Shown piece after piece: positions 12,463 through 22,859 of a stretch of DNA of 64,000 nt (position 1 is the stretch's first letter; every line of letters starts with the position of its first letter). Location: contig JARNGD010000044.1 in assembly GCA_031001845.1 (NCBI GenBank), forward strand, positions 158,797 to 222,796. The letters are read 5' to 3'. This DNA comes from Achaetomiella virescens. Its lineage: Eukaryota > Ascomycota > Sordariomycetes > Sordariales > Chaetomiaceae. A program made the translations under genes and the position numbers. A model generated the notes under the pieces. That model had not been told where the DNA came from and made no database searches. It was given only the letters and a program-made list of their open reading frames with translations.

Positions 12463-13149
12463 ATGCATCTCGGCCGGATCAGTTACCTCATTGCTGCATT
12501 TCCAGTCTTCATCCCGAGTTGTTTGTCTTTGCAAGTCAACGAGCAAAAACCTTCGCAAGTTCTGGGCCTGGCCCTGAAGGCAACATACTCCGTGGTCCCG
12601 ATCGACGGAGGGTCGGGATCAAGTGGGTCTAGCGCCGGCTCCGGCTCAGTCCCCGGCTCCGTGACCATCACCGTAGTGGAGACTTTGCCGCCGAAAACGT
12701 CCTTTCAAACCATCTACGTGGCATCACCTCCAACGACAGTCCGAGTCACTGAGACCGTTGTCGTCACGGAAACAATTCGAATTATCAACGTCAGCCCGGA
12801 AGGCAGGACCACCACAACCGCCAAAGCTGCGACGTCCGAGTCCGACGAATTCAAAACCCGAGCCACCCCCGTAATGACTCCGCAAACAAGCTCACCATCG
12901 ATAATATCTTCATCATCCAGCTCGTGCACCCTAACGTCGCTGCCCGCCCTCGGTTCCTTCGACTCTTCGACGAGAACAGCCGCCCGAACACCATCTATTA
13001 CCTCCGTCTCTGTGCCTTTGGGAACGAGTCTCAGCAGCAGTAGCAGCAGTACCACGCCATACAACGGCAGCACGTGGCACACATCGTATCCCGCGTGGAA
13101 CAGTACCATGCGGCAAAAGAGATGGCCCAGGCGACGTCCACTTCCTTGA
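12463..13149 (+). CDS. Putative secreted Ser/Thr-rich protein
   Basis: The open frame is about 228 residues. ATG 12463 is chosen because it opens a plausible signal peptide: a short basic start, then a hydrophobic run (YLIAAFPVFIPSCLSL) followed by Gln. A Gly/Ser spacer comes next, then a Thr/Val-rich segment with repeated VTET motifs (RVTETVVVTETI), as seen in fungal wall-anchored or secreted proteins. A long Ser/Thr stretch rich in likely O-glycosylation sites follows. The C-terminus ends basic (KRWPRRRPLP) with no GPI signal, so a frame break near 13080 is possible. No enzyme domain is visible. It may be a wall-associated or surface protein, but this rests on composition only. Confidence 0.45.
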   Translation: MHLGRISYLIAAFPVFIPSCLSLQVNEQKPSQVLGLALKATYSVVPIDGGSGSSGSSAGSGSVPGSVTITVVETLPPKTSFQTIYVASPPTTVRVTETVVVTETIRIINVSPEGRTTTTAKAATSESDEFKTRATPVMTPQTSSPSIISSSSSSCTLTSLPALGSFDSSTRTAARTPSITSVSVPLGTSLSSSSSSTTPYNGSTWHTSYPAWNSTMRQKRWPRRRPLP

Positions 13150-14747
13150 TCAACTACGTTATTCGCGATCGGGGACCCAGGCTTCTTGGACAACGCCGCA
13201 ACTGCAGAGCCGGTGTCACTGGTTTTTTCTTTAAATCATTACTCGATTCACAACAGCCGGAATAATTTAAATGGATACGAGGACAGGAGCTAGCGTGGAT
13301 CAAGATCTGAAACAGTTAGCGCAGGAAGGTTCTGGAAGGTCCAGGGTATCAAGGGCAATAGAGATATAGTATTTCAACATTAGGACTCGCCTTCTACAGA
13401 ATTGCTTCGTATCTGAGGGCGGTGACCATCATCCCCATACAACGTGAAGTCTTCGACCATGGCGGAGGGGCCCGCTCTTTGTAAGGAAATCTGCCGAGTC
13501 TCATCTATGATATGGTTGGCGGTTTAACGTAGTGAAAGGATGGTCATATTGTCAGACAGCGCCGATTCCACGATTTCAGTGCTGGGAGACCATTGAGAGA
13601 CATCCGCCATGCAGTGTGCTCCAGAGCCAATGATGGGCCTCAGGGCCAGCACCAACCAACAGTCTGCGCCCCGAGTTTGACTTGGACGTCATAATTGGCT
13701 ACCGGGAGGCCAGTTGAAACCACACGCTGCCGCTTTGGGTGGCACTTCTCACCTTCCTCCCCACGACATGTCGAGCATACCGGACAAATCATTGTCGTTC
13801 CCTGAGACTATTTCTTGGTTAAAATTTGTCGATTATCATTCAGCCAAAAGCTCATCGGGTATCTGCTTGACGGCCCCTCACCAGCCATGAGCTACCAGGT
13901 GGCCAATAGTCTTGGGTGGCTGCATACGCCAAGGAGGACTGCAGCTGAGAACACTTTTATGAGATCCTAATGCAGGGAACGTTCCCAAGATGGTTATGTC
14001 CGGCAGTGTCTGTTTGCCAATCCGAGAGCTCCTTCCCTGCCCCATCCCATCTGACGGGTAGTCGTCGGATCTCCAAGGTGGCACGGTAACACACGGCCCG
14101 ATCTCGGGAGCCGGCGTCGAGGGCTCGATTTCGCTCAAAGAAAGCCCATTTTGGGAACGGCATGTGCAGTTCTGGGCATTACTGCCTTGACCCGGCCCTT
14201 CGTTTGCCTAGACAAAGACGGGGCTTCCGTAAAAGGTTTGTTGAGCCACCGTCTTTACGGGAATAAAACGTGAGAACGTCTGCGCGTCTTAGAGAGGCCC
14301 TTCACAGAGCCAAGATGGCGTTACGCTGCAGACGCTGCAGACGCTGCAAAATCTGCAGTACTGCCCAAGACAAGTGGCAACGGAGCGAAGTCCCATGCGC
14401 TCTCCCATGGCCCTTCGCTGTTGGTTTGAGACAAAGACAAACAGGGCGGTAATAAAATTACCAGGTAAGTCTTTTAAGGTGGTAGGCACCTAGGTGGCTG
14501 CCTAATGTATTTTATCTGAAGCAAGCAAGTCGCAGACCGTGTTTGGAATAAGAGGAAGGGAGGGAGCCCGCACCTTTTCCAACAGGCGCGACGGCCCGAA
14601 ATAGTTTCTACCACTTCCTTTGCGCATTTTCTTTTTCAAAACCCTCCCACAGCCAACGTGACTCCAACTTCTTCGGGTCACACCAACCACAGCACTGTCT
14701 CGCTCTCTGAGACCTTCTCGGACTCCTAACCTTCGATAACAATCAAG
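13150..14747. other. Intergenic, no supported gene
   Basis: No frame longer than about 90 codons and none recognisable. A short imperfect tandem of CTGCAGACG occurs near 14331-14350. The last 50 bases look like the 5' leader of the oxygenase gene, with ATG context ATCAAGATGA. Confidence 0.5.
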
Positions 14748-16240
14748 ATGAATCGTCTCATTGGCAACAAGTCACCTCTTGGCCGAGGTCTTGCCAAAGC
14801 CCGACTCGCCATTAGCACCGCTGCGACCGGCGCAATGACCACTGGCTCTCCCAGGCTCAACCCCCACCTCTTTTCCAACAAGAGCACTAATGTCGCTCCT
14901 CCCGTCAGTGGAAGCATGCCCCCGGGTTTCAAGGCCACCAGAGCCTCCCTCCCTACCTTCACCATCCCATCCAGTATCTCCCCCACCGACCTCGCCCTCG
15001 GCCGCGAGCTCATCTCGGCCTGGCGCCGCGATGGCATCATCCAGATCGCCATGTCCCCGGCCCAGCACTCCCTCTGGAAGGACGCCCAGGCCGCCAGCCG
15101 AGCCTTCTTTAGCCTCCCCCACACCGACAAGGCCGCCTGCGTCGACGAGCGCAGCTATGCCGGCTACATCGCCTCGGGCGAGGAGATGACGGATGGGATT
15201 GCGGACTACTCCGAGATTTTCACAGTTACCAAGGATTTGCCGCTGGAGGATGCGAGAGTCAAGGCTGGCTGGCCTTGTCATGGTCCGTGTCCCTGGCCCA
15301 AGGACGGGGAGATGAAGAGGGTTATGGGCATGTATGGCGAGACCTTGGGCGAGGAAGGGGAGAAGTTGTTGAGGCTGGCGGAGATGGGGCTGGGGGTGGA
15401 GGAGGGCGCGTTACGGCGCTATACGAGGGATGGTTGGCATCATATGAGAGTTTTGAGGTGAGTTGGGGATGGGTTCTCGTCTGGGGAGGAAGTTCACTTT
15501 TGTTGAGGTTGCTGATTGTGGCTTGCCTAGATTTCCTGCGAGAAATGCTACCAATGGGAAGGGCAAGGAGGGCAGAGGCATAGGCTCACACACAGACTAC
15601 GGCTTGCTTGTCATAGCGGCGCAGGACGACGTTGGAGGTAAGCATGGCAGTACCAAGATCGCAAACCATGACCCTGACACGTAGCACCGCAGGGCTCTTC
15701 ATCCGCCGTCCCAGCCAGAAGGAACAGTTCGCCAACTGGAAGCAGAGCGCTGCCGGATTGAGGGAGAATGATGATGGCTGGGTCTATATCCCTCCCGTAG
15801 AAAGGGTTCACACCGTTATTCTTGGTAAGTACATGCCGTGGAGCATTGCCCTTGGCACACGAGCTTCATTTCATGACCCCTGGATTACTTGTGAAACCCA
15901 AATTAACCTTAGTGCAGGAGACATGATGCAATATCTCACCCACAACTACCTCACCGCAACTCCGCACAAGGTCGGGCTCAACACACGGGAGCGCTTCGCT
16001 ATCGCATACTTCCACGAGCCTAGCTTCCAAGCTGTACTCGAGCCCCTTCAGGGTGGTTGTGGCGGCTTCGCATCTGCGCTGCCGCGGGAGGGCGAAGGCA
16101 TCCACTACGGCACACACTTTACCAATATGTTTATGCGCAACTACCCTGACCGCATTACCACTCAGCGCCTTGTGGCAGAGGGCAGGTACGAGCTGCTGAA
16201 GACGTCGGAGCTCCGCACAATGGAAACTGCTCATACCTAA
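14748..16240 (+). CDS. Ethylene-forming-enzyme-like 2-oxoglutarate/Fe(II) dioxygenase
   Basis: This is a non-haem iron oxygenase of the isopenicillin-N-synthase-like fold, closest to bacterial and fungal ethylene-forming enzyme (EFE), which turns 2-oxoglutarate into ethylene and can hydroxylate arginine. Four exons (14748-15457, 15531-15637, 15693-15824, 15918-16240) with clean GT/AG junctions give 423 residues and no frame break. EFE signatures are GWHHMRVLR, GIGSHTDYGLLVIAAQDDVG, TPHKVGLNTRERF and HFTNMFMRNYPDRITTQR. The iron ligands are predicted as His257, Asp259 and His333; Arg342 lies nine residues after the last His, as does the 2-oxoglutarate-binding Arg in EFE. Compared with bacterial EFE (about 350 residues) there is an extra N-terminus of about 65 residues, basic and rich in Ser/Ala, which could be a mitochondrial presequence. 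Ethylene production itself is unproven, since related fungal enzymes need not make it. Confidence 0.88.
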
Positions 16241-16995
16241 AGAATCCATGGATTCGTGCAGGGGACGGATTGGGTTTCATTGCAAAGACTGCTTGCCATA
16301 AATACAAACAACAGGTTCTGGCGTTTGGCGTCAATGGATTCGGGATTACCACTTCGAAAAAGAGGGCCTGCTGGCACAAGGGAAGATTGTCCTGGTAGCT
16401 ACTCTTCAGTGTGATAGATGCCTTGCGTCTACTTGAGTCCGGTAATGGCATTTTGCTGACTTTCGAGCTCATGCTTGCTCATGTCTGACGAATTGTTGCT
16501 GATTACTGCCAAATCCTTGGAGCAATTAAAGTATTTATAGAAAATGATACCTCTCAGAAAATGCTTTCACTCACCAGCAATAATTGCGTCTAGGGTGACT
16601 GCTTTTGTTGTCGAATCCTGGGCGGGCGGGGGAAAACAAAGAGAAGAAAAAGAGAGAGAAAGGAAAGGAAACGAGAGAGCCAGCTTGAAAGAAAGCAATG
16701 CGGCTGGTGCGGCTAACATAGGGCATCTAAATGAGCCTCGTTCTCGCTGCTACGTCTTCCGCAAGTCTTCTCAAGTTCCCGCCGGTCCAGTCCGCTCTGG
16801 TAGCTCCTAACTCTAAGCAGAGTCCCAGTGGCCAAAAGTTCACCTCGGATAAGTTACAATCGCCTCATCACTTCTCTCCCAGCTGTCAAAATTAACCCCG
16901 TCAGTCCTCAGCTACTCAATTTTTTGTCACCAAGTCGGTGTCGCCTAGGTCCGATGTTCTATCACATCCCACAACTGCCATTACCACCATCACCA
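16241..16995. other. Intergenic between oxygenase and transposon
   Basis: A purine-rich tract lies near 16630-16680. No gene seen. The right end abuts the TA target site of the Fot1-like element. Confidence 0.5.
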
Positions 16996-16997
16996 TA

Positions 16998-17043
16998 ACG
17001 TACATTATAAGCGAGTCATGGGTATAAGTGGGTCGTGGCCTTT
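16998..17043. repeat. Left terminal inverted repeat of Fot1-like element
   Basis: It begins ACGTACATTATAAGCGAGTC and matches the reverse complement of 18050-18094 with a few A/G or C/T differences. Confidence 0.92.
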
Positions 17044-17142
17044 CCACTACCTTACAACAACTATCTTCAATTGCAATACAACAATACTAAGAACAACAAT
17101 AATTACATCAGAAATAGCTAAATCAGATGATTCTGCGGCCTC

Positions 17143-17995
17143 CTAGCAAGTGCGCGCATTATGGCCAGGCTTGCCGCATACCCTATAGCAACGAACCTTC
17201 GTATGAGCCGCTCCTGAACCACTACCATCCGGCTGCATTTCTTGCACTACCTCACCGCCTACAACCTTCTGGTCTAGTAGATGGTTTGCATCTTGCATGG
17301 TAAGTGATCCTCCAAGCCGCAGACGTGTTTTTTAGCCCTCCGGCGCCTGCTTAGTGCTTATTGGCCTTGCGGAGCGAAGAGACCTCGGCCTGAAGGAGAG
17401 CCATCTGGTGCATTACAGCCGTCGTACCTTTGGCAAGCTGGTCTACAGCAGCCAACATCGAAGTTGGGGAGCTATTTTGGGGTTGGGAGTCTTAATGAGC
17501 GTTGACTGCGCCTCGGCTTCTCGAGGGTGGTATAGTGCCTGGAAGACCTAAGATTGCATAGTGCTATGCAATAAACTACTCGCCAATGATCTTGGATCCT
17601 CGCATTTAGCCTATAGTAGTCGTATCTACGCGCATAATGCGTATAGAGCTCTGGCTAGCGTATGACGAAGTTAGAGACCTAGAGCTTGCCGACAGGGGCG
17701 CATCGCGCGCGCGTAGCAGTTGGTTGGCCATATCTTCCACACCACGCAATCTTGGTGGAAAAGCTCGCGCAGATAGCTCAATGACATATTGAACAATAGC
17801 CTCCTCTTCAGAATCAGTGAGCCGGCGCGAGTTGGGCGTAGTGTCGCGTCGTGCAGGTCGACCAGCGTGTTGGTTACGGAGGGTTGAAGCTGGTACGTTA
17901 TAGAGCTTAGCTACGGCTTCAAGCCTTAGTTGCTTGTCGTCTCGAAGAGCTTCAAGGGCTAAGATGACCCTGGCTTCCTTTGAAGGAGGAGGCAT
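17143..17995 (-). pseudogene. Fot1-like transposase remnant
   Basis: The N-terminus from 17995 has the helix-turn-helix (KLYNVPASTLRNQHAGRPAR) and the CENP-B-type second DNA-binding part (PNSRRLTDSEEEAIVQYVIE). The frame then shifts and reads KL*VSNFVIR*PELYTHYAR with TAG stops at 17681-17679 and 17657-17655, where the family has Trp and Gln. The DDE catalytic core is absent. The C-terminus reads GGSLTMQDANHLLDQK, then a CCHC-type knuckle, CYRVCGKPGHNARTC, and a stop at 17145-17143. Both stops fit C-to-T change at CpA, the usual RIP (repeat-induced point mutation) context. It cannot make an active transposase. Confidence 0.88.
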
Positions 17996-18049
17996 ATTGC
18001 GTTGTAGAGAAAACTGATGTTGGGTGGAAAGATGGCTTGTCGCGCTAAG

Positions 18050-18094
18050 AAAGCCACGACCCGCTTATACCCACGACTCGCTTATAATGTACGT
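18050..18094. repeat. Right terminal inverted repeat of Fot1-like element
   Basis: Its reverse complement begins ACGTACATTATAAGCGAGTC and pairs with 16998-17043. It is followed by the TA duplication. Confidence 0.92.
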
Positions 18095-18419
18095 TACGTT
18101 CTTCCCTCGTTCGGTTTCCCACAATCCCCGAGCTGCGTGGGTCTAGGCAACTTTGAAGACTGGAAGAGAAGCGTCAGCCAACTGCTGGAAGCGCTCGATC
18201 ATCGATCCCTCCCGCACAAAATGCCACCGACAACGAAACCCACCCTCTCATGAAGATAAGGGCGTATATGGGGCTGTGCCAGTCGGTCGGACGGGTTCTC
18301 CAGCATCTTCAAGCACGCGGGTGGACCAAAACAACAACATGGGGTTCGACCCGAAGCGTCTTTGGGATTCAATCGACAAGATCATGAACAAACTCTTGCC
18401 CAGGAGTCCCAGGCTCTAA

Positions 18420-18755
18420 TTAAGGAGATCCTAAATATTAATCAGAAGACTACGACGACTTGCAGGGTTACCTCCACGGGTCGCATAGTCTGATGCACTA
18501 TTGTCTCAAAGCGCTCGGCATGTCGTTCGATGAGGAATTTCTTCAGTCAAGGCTGCTTGAGGGGTTGAGATCATATGACCCAGATTGGGCCCATTGGCTC
18601 ACGCTCAAGCCGGAGAGCGGCCACCTCAATTACGAACGCTTGCTGTCACGAAGGCCAACGAGCAGGCCTTGGGCCTCAAGACCAGCACCCGGCCGGCAAT
18701 TTCCAGGAAGAAGTCCTTCGGAAACATGAATCACCGCAACTATACCTGTTGAGTT
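18420..18755 (+). pseudogene. Relic resembling copia-type retrotransposon gag
   Basis: A segment of about 110 residues reads FDEEFLQSRLLEGLRSYDPD then W, LTLKPESGHLNYERLLS, and, after a one-base shift, TKANEQALGLKTSTRPAISR and a stop. The order 'xxRLLxGLxxxYDxW...LxxExLLxxLxxxE' is that of the gag (UBN2-like) part of Ty1/copia elements. No protease, integrase or reverse transcriptase is seen around it and no long terminal repeats were found. It is a fragment; the assignment rests on motif order only. Confidence 0.4.
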
Positions 18756-19812
18756 AGGAGGTTGGTGGTTATACAACGGCCTGTCGGCAATGTCATTGAG
18801 TGTTGGATGGGGAGGAGCAAAGCATCATATGCAGCGAAAGCTTGGGAAAAGAAGGATATGTGCATGTAATAACATGCTTGTACACAGTAATTGCGGGGAG
18901 AACAATGAGAGAGGGAGATCCACTCAAATCGGCCATCCTTGCTGTTCTCAAGTCCCAAATCGTGTGCAACAATGCTCCAACCAAACGACACAGAAGTATT
19001 AGCGGAAACACATCTAGCCCTCGGCTTCACAGGATTCTACCAACTGTGTCCTGTCTAGCACGCAAACTGGGGTTATCATTAGCGTTAAGATACACGAGAT
19101 CCCAGGGTTGCACGAAGAGCTCCCCACTCGCGCACCAGGAATGATAGTTGTTCAAGTTTCCGTTGTGAACATACATGGGTTGTGGTCAGTACTTCTCCCA
19201 ACTCATCTCCTCCTGCTATACAAGAGGGAGTATCGCCCACGTTAATGTTATATCCAGGATCAGTGCTCTTACTCCTGGGATCAGGGCAGTCGGCAACGGA
19301 GTCGTGTTGTCCCCGTTGGTCACCTTGACTTGGGCACAATACTTACCTGCGGCGGAGCCCCGGGGTTTATGACGTCCCGGTTGCTGAATCCAAAGAAGAT
19401 ACTCCCACTCAGGAATACACATTGGGATTTTATACATGTACAAAATTGTTCCAGCTCATCGATATTGACCCGCCCCATCCCAAGTCTCTCTTACAGTTTT
19501 GTCACCTTCCAATTTTCCTCAGAAATCTTTTCGTACGACCGTGGCACAACCATTCATTCCTTTTCTTCTACCAAATGACACTTTTACCGCACTGTACGAT
19601 GAGCTGAACTTGGGAACGCAGACATCTTCCGCGCGCGGATCCCAGGCCACCTTCAACGATAATTATCGTGTTGCAAAAGCAACGCGCTGCTTCCACATCC
19701 AGCCTGGTGGCACATTTATCTATCCTTGTCTTCAAAATATCGAGTAATCAATGATATTCAACTTGATGCCACTATCAAATGATTTAATGTCGTCATCATA
19801 TATCGAGTCTTT
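18756..19812. other. Intergenic; weak LysM-like trace on minus strand
   Basis: No intact gene. On the minus strand near 19320-19100, GYNINVGDTPSCIA resembles the start of a LysM module, with KYCAQVKVTNGD upstream in another frame. It is too degraded to annotate as a gene. Confidence 0.35.
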
Positions 19813-21771
19813 TTAAGCTCTGCCTGCCTCCTGACCTTGGCTACCATCTGAGTGCGCAGACTGCCCCGTCTTTTGGACGCCGGCCTTCCCGATGATACCG
19901 GACCCTCGGAACGCAAGCAGAACCACGAGCAGCGCGCTGATCCCGGTTCCAAAATTCCACCATTCTGCCGCCCGGAGACCAAGCAACGATGCTGCATCCG
20001 ACCCCATTGGACCGACATCTTGAACGTTGACGCCCCTCTCGCACTCACAGCTGTTTGGATTGCCGTCGCTACAGCCAGTCCAATCGACCGACCAATTTGT
20101 CCCATGGAATTGACGAGCGCGCCACCGAGAGCCTGGTCTGCTTGCGGCAACGAATGGCTTGTGAACAGGATCAGCATGGCCACGTTGTATCAGCACCGAA
20201 GACAGAGACCACCATAGCTGGGAAGGACCACGCCCAATAAGTCGTATCTGGAGGGATGGGAACAGCAAAGAGCAGGGCCGAGATTGACACACAGACGTTG
20301 CCGACCGCTAGCATGAGATATGTCGGGACCCGTGCAAGAAGCTGGGAGACGATGGCGGCAGTGATGAACCCCATGATGCCGGTGGGGAGGAAGCGCAGGG
20401 TGGTCTGCAGAGGGGAAAGCCCCTGATAATCCTGGAAGAAGTAGGTCGCGTACACCAGGAAACCGTTGAAGCTGCTGAAGAAGAGCGCCATGATGGCCAT
20501 GGCGGCGCTAAAGTGCTTGTTGCGAAAGTTCGACACTTTCATATCGGCGCCAGTTTCCCGGTCTTTTCGAGGTGGTGCTGCCATAAAACGAACAAAGCGA
20601 CGAGAACGAGCGAGACAACAATGAGCACTGGTATCCAAGGCGTGCTCCAATCCCACGACGTTGCCCTCGGTCAGGGCGAAAAGGAGTGCCAGAAGTCCGA
20701 CTGTGATCAAGAACGCGCCCAACCAGTCGATGGACGCCCTCGGCTTAGAATGTGCAACTTCCTCCTGTGCCGGTTTCTTGGCGGTCGGAATAATGAAAAA
20801 GGCTGCAGCGCTGATGGCAAAGGCCGCCATAGCTATCGCGACGAAGACCCATTTCCAAGAGGCATACTCAGCAATGATACCGCCGAGCAAGTTTCCAAGC
20901 ACGGAGCCCAGCGGAGCACCGGCGGCTGTTTTACGAGCCCGTCAGCACTGTCAGCACACGGTCTCCTCCAAGGGGTGCCATACCATAACAGCTGAATGCA
21001 TAGTTCTTGGCCTTGCTGGGGAAACGTGGTCCCTAGGATTCCGATGGCTGTTGGGACGTTTGCGGCGGCGCCCTTCCGAAGTCAGTCACTCCATGGCCGC
21101 ATGATAGATCTCAGCCGCTTACCAAACCCTGCAGTCCCCGGAACAGATCAAACGCAATTTCATTCGGTAAAAAGGGGTTAACGAGTGTGGTCACGGCAAA
21201 CCACGTCGAGCCTGCGACGAAGATCTTGCGTTTGCCATAGATATCGGCCACTCTACCCCAGAAGAGCAGGAAGCAGCCGAACGTAAGAGAGTACGCGGAC
21301 ACGATCCATTGGAGACGCGCCTCCGGACGCCGAGGTCTTCACCGATGGTTGGGAGAACGATGACCACGGCCTGTGCCGACAAGGTCTGATCCCAATCAGT
21401 GCCTGGACGCACATTTGCAGTCAGGATACTGGCTTACATTGAGGAAGCTGGCGCCTGTGAGCGTGGCCACGAGGGCAATGCACCGTGCTTTCGAGAACGG
21501 GAGTTTCGGAGTCGAGGTTCGGTCGGCCTCTTCAGCAAGCTCGGGCACGGTGTCGCTTGCCTCGGAGTCCTCCGAGTTCGGCTGTTGGGGGCGCCGCTGG
21601 CCTTGTTTCTCATTGGCTGTGAGAGGGAGATGGCCTTGCCGAGTGCATCCCCTGGCGGACTCGGCATATTCAATCAGCGCACCCGCGGCAGACAGGTTGA
21701 ATCCCTGGTCGGTAGAGGCTCTCCAACGGAGGGATGGTGATCCGCAAAAAAGATTTTGATGGAGTCATCAT
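19813..21771 (-). CDS. MFS transporter, DHA2/ATR1-like multidrug exporter, frame-broken
   Basis: This is a proton-driven plasma-membrane exporter of the major facilitator superfamily, closest in feel to fungal aminotriazole-resistance (ATR1) transporters. In order, there is an acidic cytosolic N-terminus, then ARCIALVATLTGASFLN, an intron (21437-21371) and VVIVLPTIGEDLGV. The first-loop signature is FLLFWGRVADIYGKRKIFVA. A second intron near 21105 is followed by GAAANVPTAIGILGTTF, and a third by GAPLGSVLGNLLGGIIAEYA. Several hydrophobic helices follow, then ALGGALVNSMGQIGRSIGLA and a final helix, ALLVVLLAFRGSGI. Single-base breaks occur near 21318, in the second exon after TTF, and near 20190 and 20010. 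The N-terminal start is uncertain (ATG 21771 or 21768). Substrate cannot be read from sequence. It lies about 3.6 kb from the oxygenase, so a functional link is possible but unproven. Confidence 0.75.
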
Positions 21772-22859
21772 CGAAGCTAGGGAGACGACATCCTCAAGCC
21801 CCACCGTCAGGGGCTTGGTCTAAGGCATAGTGTGCCCCATCCGGATATGCATGTCCCGTCTGGGGTTTGCTCCGGGGCAAAGCCGGCCGAGGTGTGGAGT
21901 CCCCGATTGCGGATACGTCTTCGACTCTTCGGCAGTTTCGCATCTTGCGCGTATGATGCCGGCCCCCGAACCCGCCAATTCGGACCTTTCTGCCAGCACG
22001 GGTTACAATCACATCCGCTTGAGCTGACGGGAGGAAAAGCAGGTTTCAAAATTACCAGATCCCCCAATCTACAAGCCCCTTCCACTCGCAGGATTGGTTT
22101 CCGGTACTTATTTGCTTCACTCCTCTCTCTCTCTCTCTTCTCCCGGTCGGTTCACTGTTTGTTTGAATCCTGTCTTTCCCCTCCTCGTTATTTTCTTTCT
22201 CTAATTACTAGTTTCATATTTCAAGACTGATCGAAGGATTCGAATGTCTTATCTTCCAACCTGGTTCGTGGCAGCGTGCCGTGGAGTGGTTTGCATAGCG
22301 TCAGAGTTGTCATGCCATAATTTACCCCTGAAGTTGCCAGACGGGGCTGACATGTTCCTCCACGAGGCCAATCGAAGTATGTGAAGTGACCAAGTCCTGT
22401 GCACTGAACCCCGAGTCCTCTTGGGGCGCAGTTGGCGCCACCGAGGCATGGCCATCAGCAAATGCAATGGGTTCCTGGCTCAGCCTGGCCTCTTCCCTAG
22501 TGCTATGAAGCCAAGGTCAGGTCATGAATTCATAGACCGTCTCGAATCCTTCTCTTTTCCCTTGTGCCCATTCGAGCTCCCTGATGCCAACACACCAAAG
22601 GATGGATTCAGCGAATCTGTAAGTCATCGCAATCTTCAGTGGCTGCCCGGCCTGTCCTCTTACTTTCTGACACAATATACTATGTGAAAGAGGCTGTCGG
22701 CATGAAGAGCCCGCTTTCATGTTCAAGGCTTCCTGCCAGCAATTTCGGGCTTCCTTTCCAGAGAAACAGCGCCAGCTGCTCCAGGGATATGCAGAGGGGG
22801 GCTCCATGTTGCAAGCAGCCCGGAGTCAAGCAGAGGAACATCTGACACACGGGGCCATC
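21772..22859. other. Intergenic with CT microsatellite
   Basis: A CT dinucleotide run lies near 22122-22140 in a pyrimidine-rich patch. Short frames only. Confidence 0.5.

Larger units (their letters stand above)
16998..18094 (-). mobile_element. Internally deleted Fot1/Pot2-like (pogo) transposon
   Basis: The element is 1097 bp with about 45-bp terminal inverted repeats that differ only by a few transitions, flanked on both sides by TA (16996-16997 and 18095-18096), the target duplication of Tc1/mariner-pogo elements. Inside, on the minus strand, lie the transposase N-terminus and C-terminus but not the catalytic middle. Full-length relatives are about 1.8-1.9 kb, so some 750 bp have been lost. 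It is non-autonomous. Confidence 0.9.
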
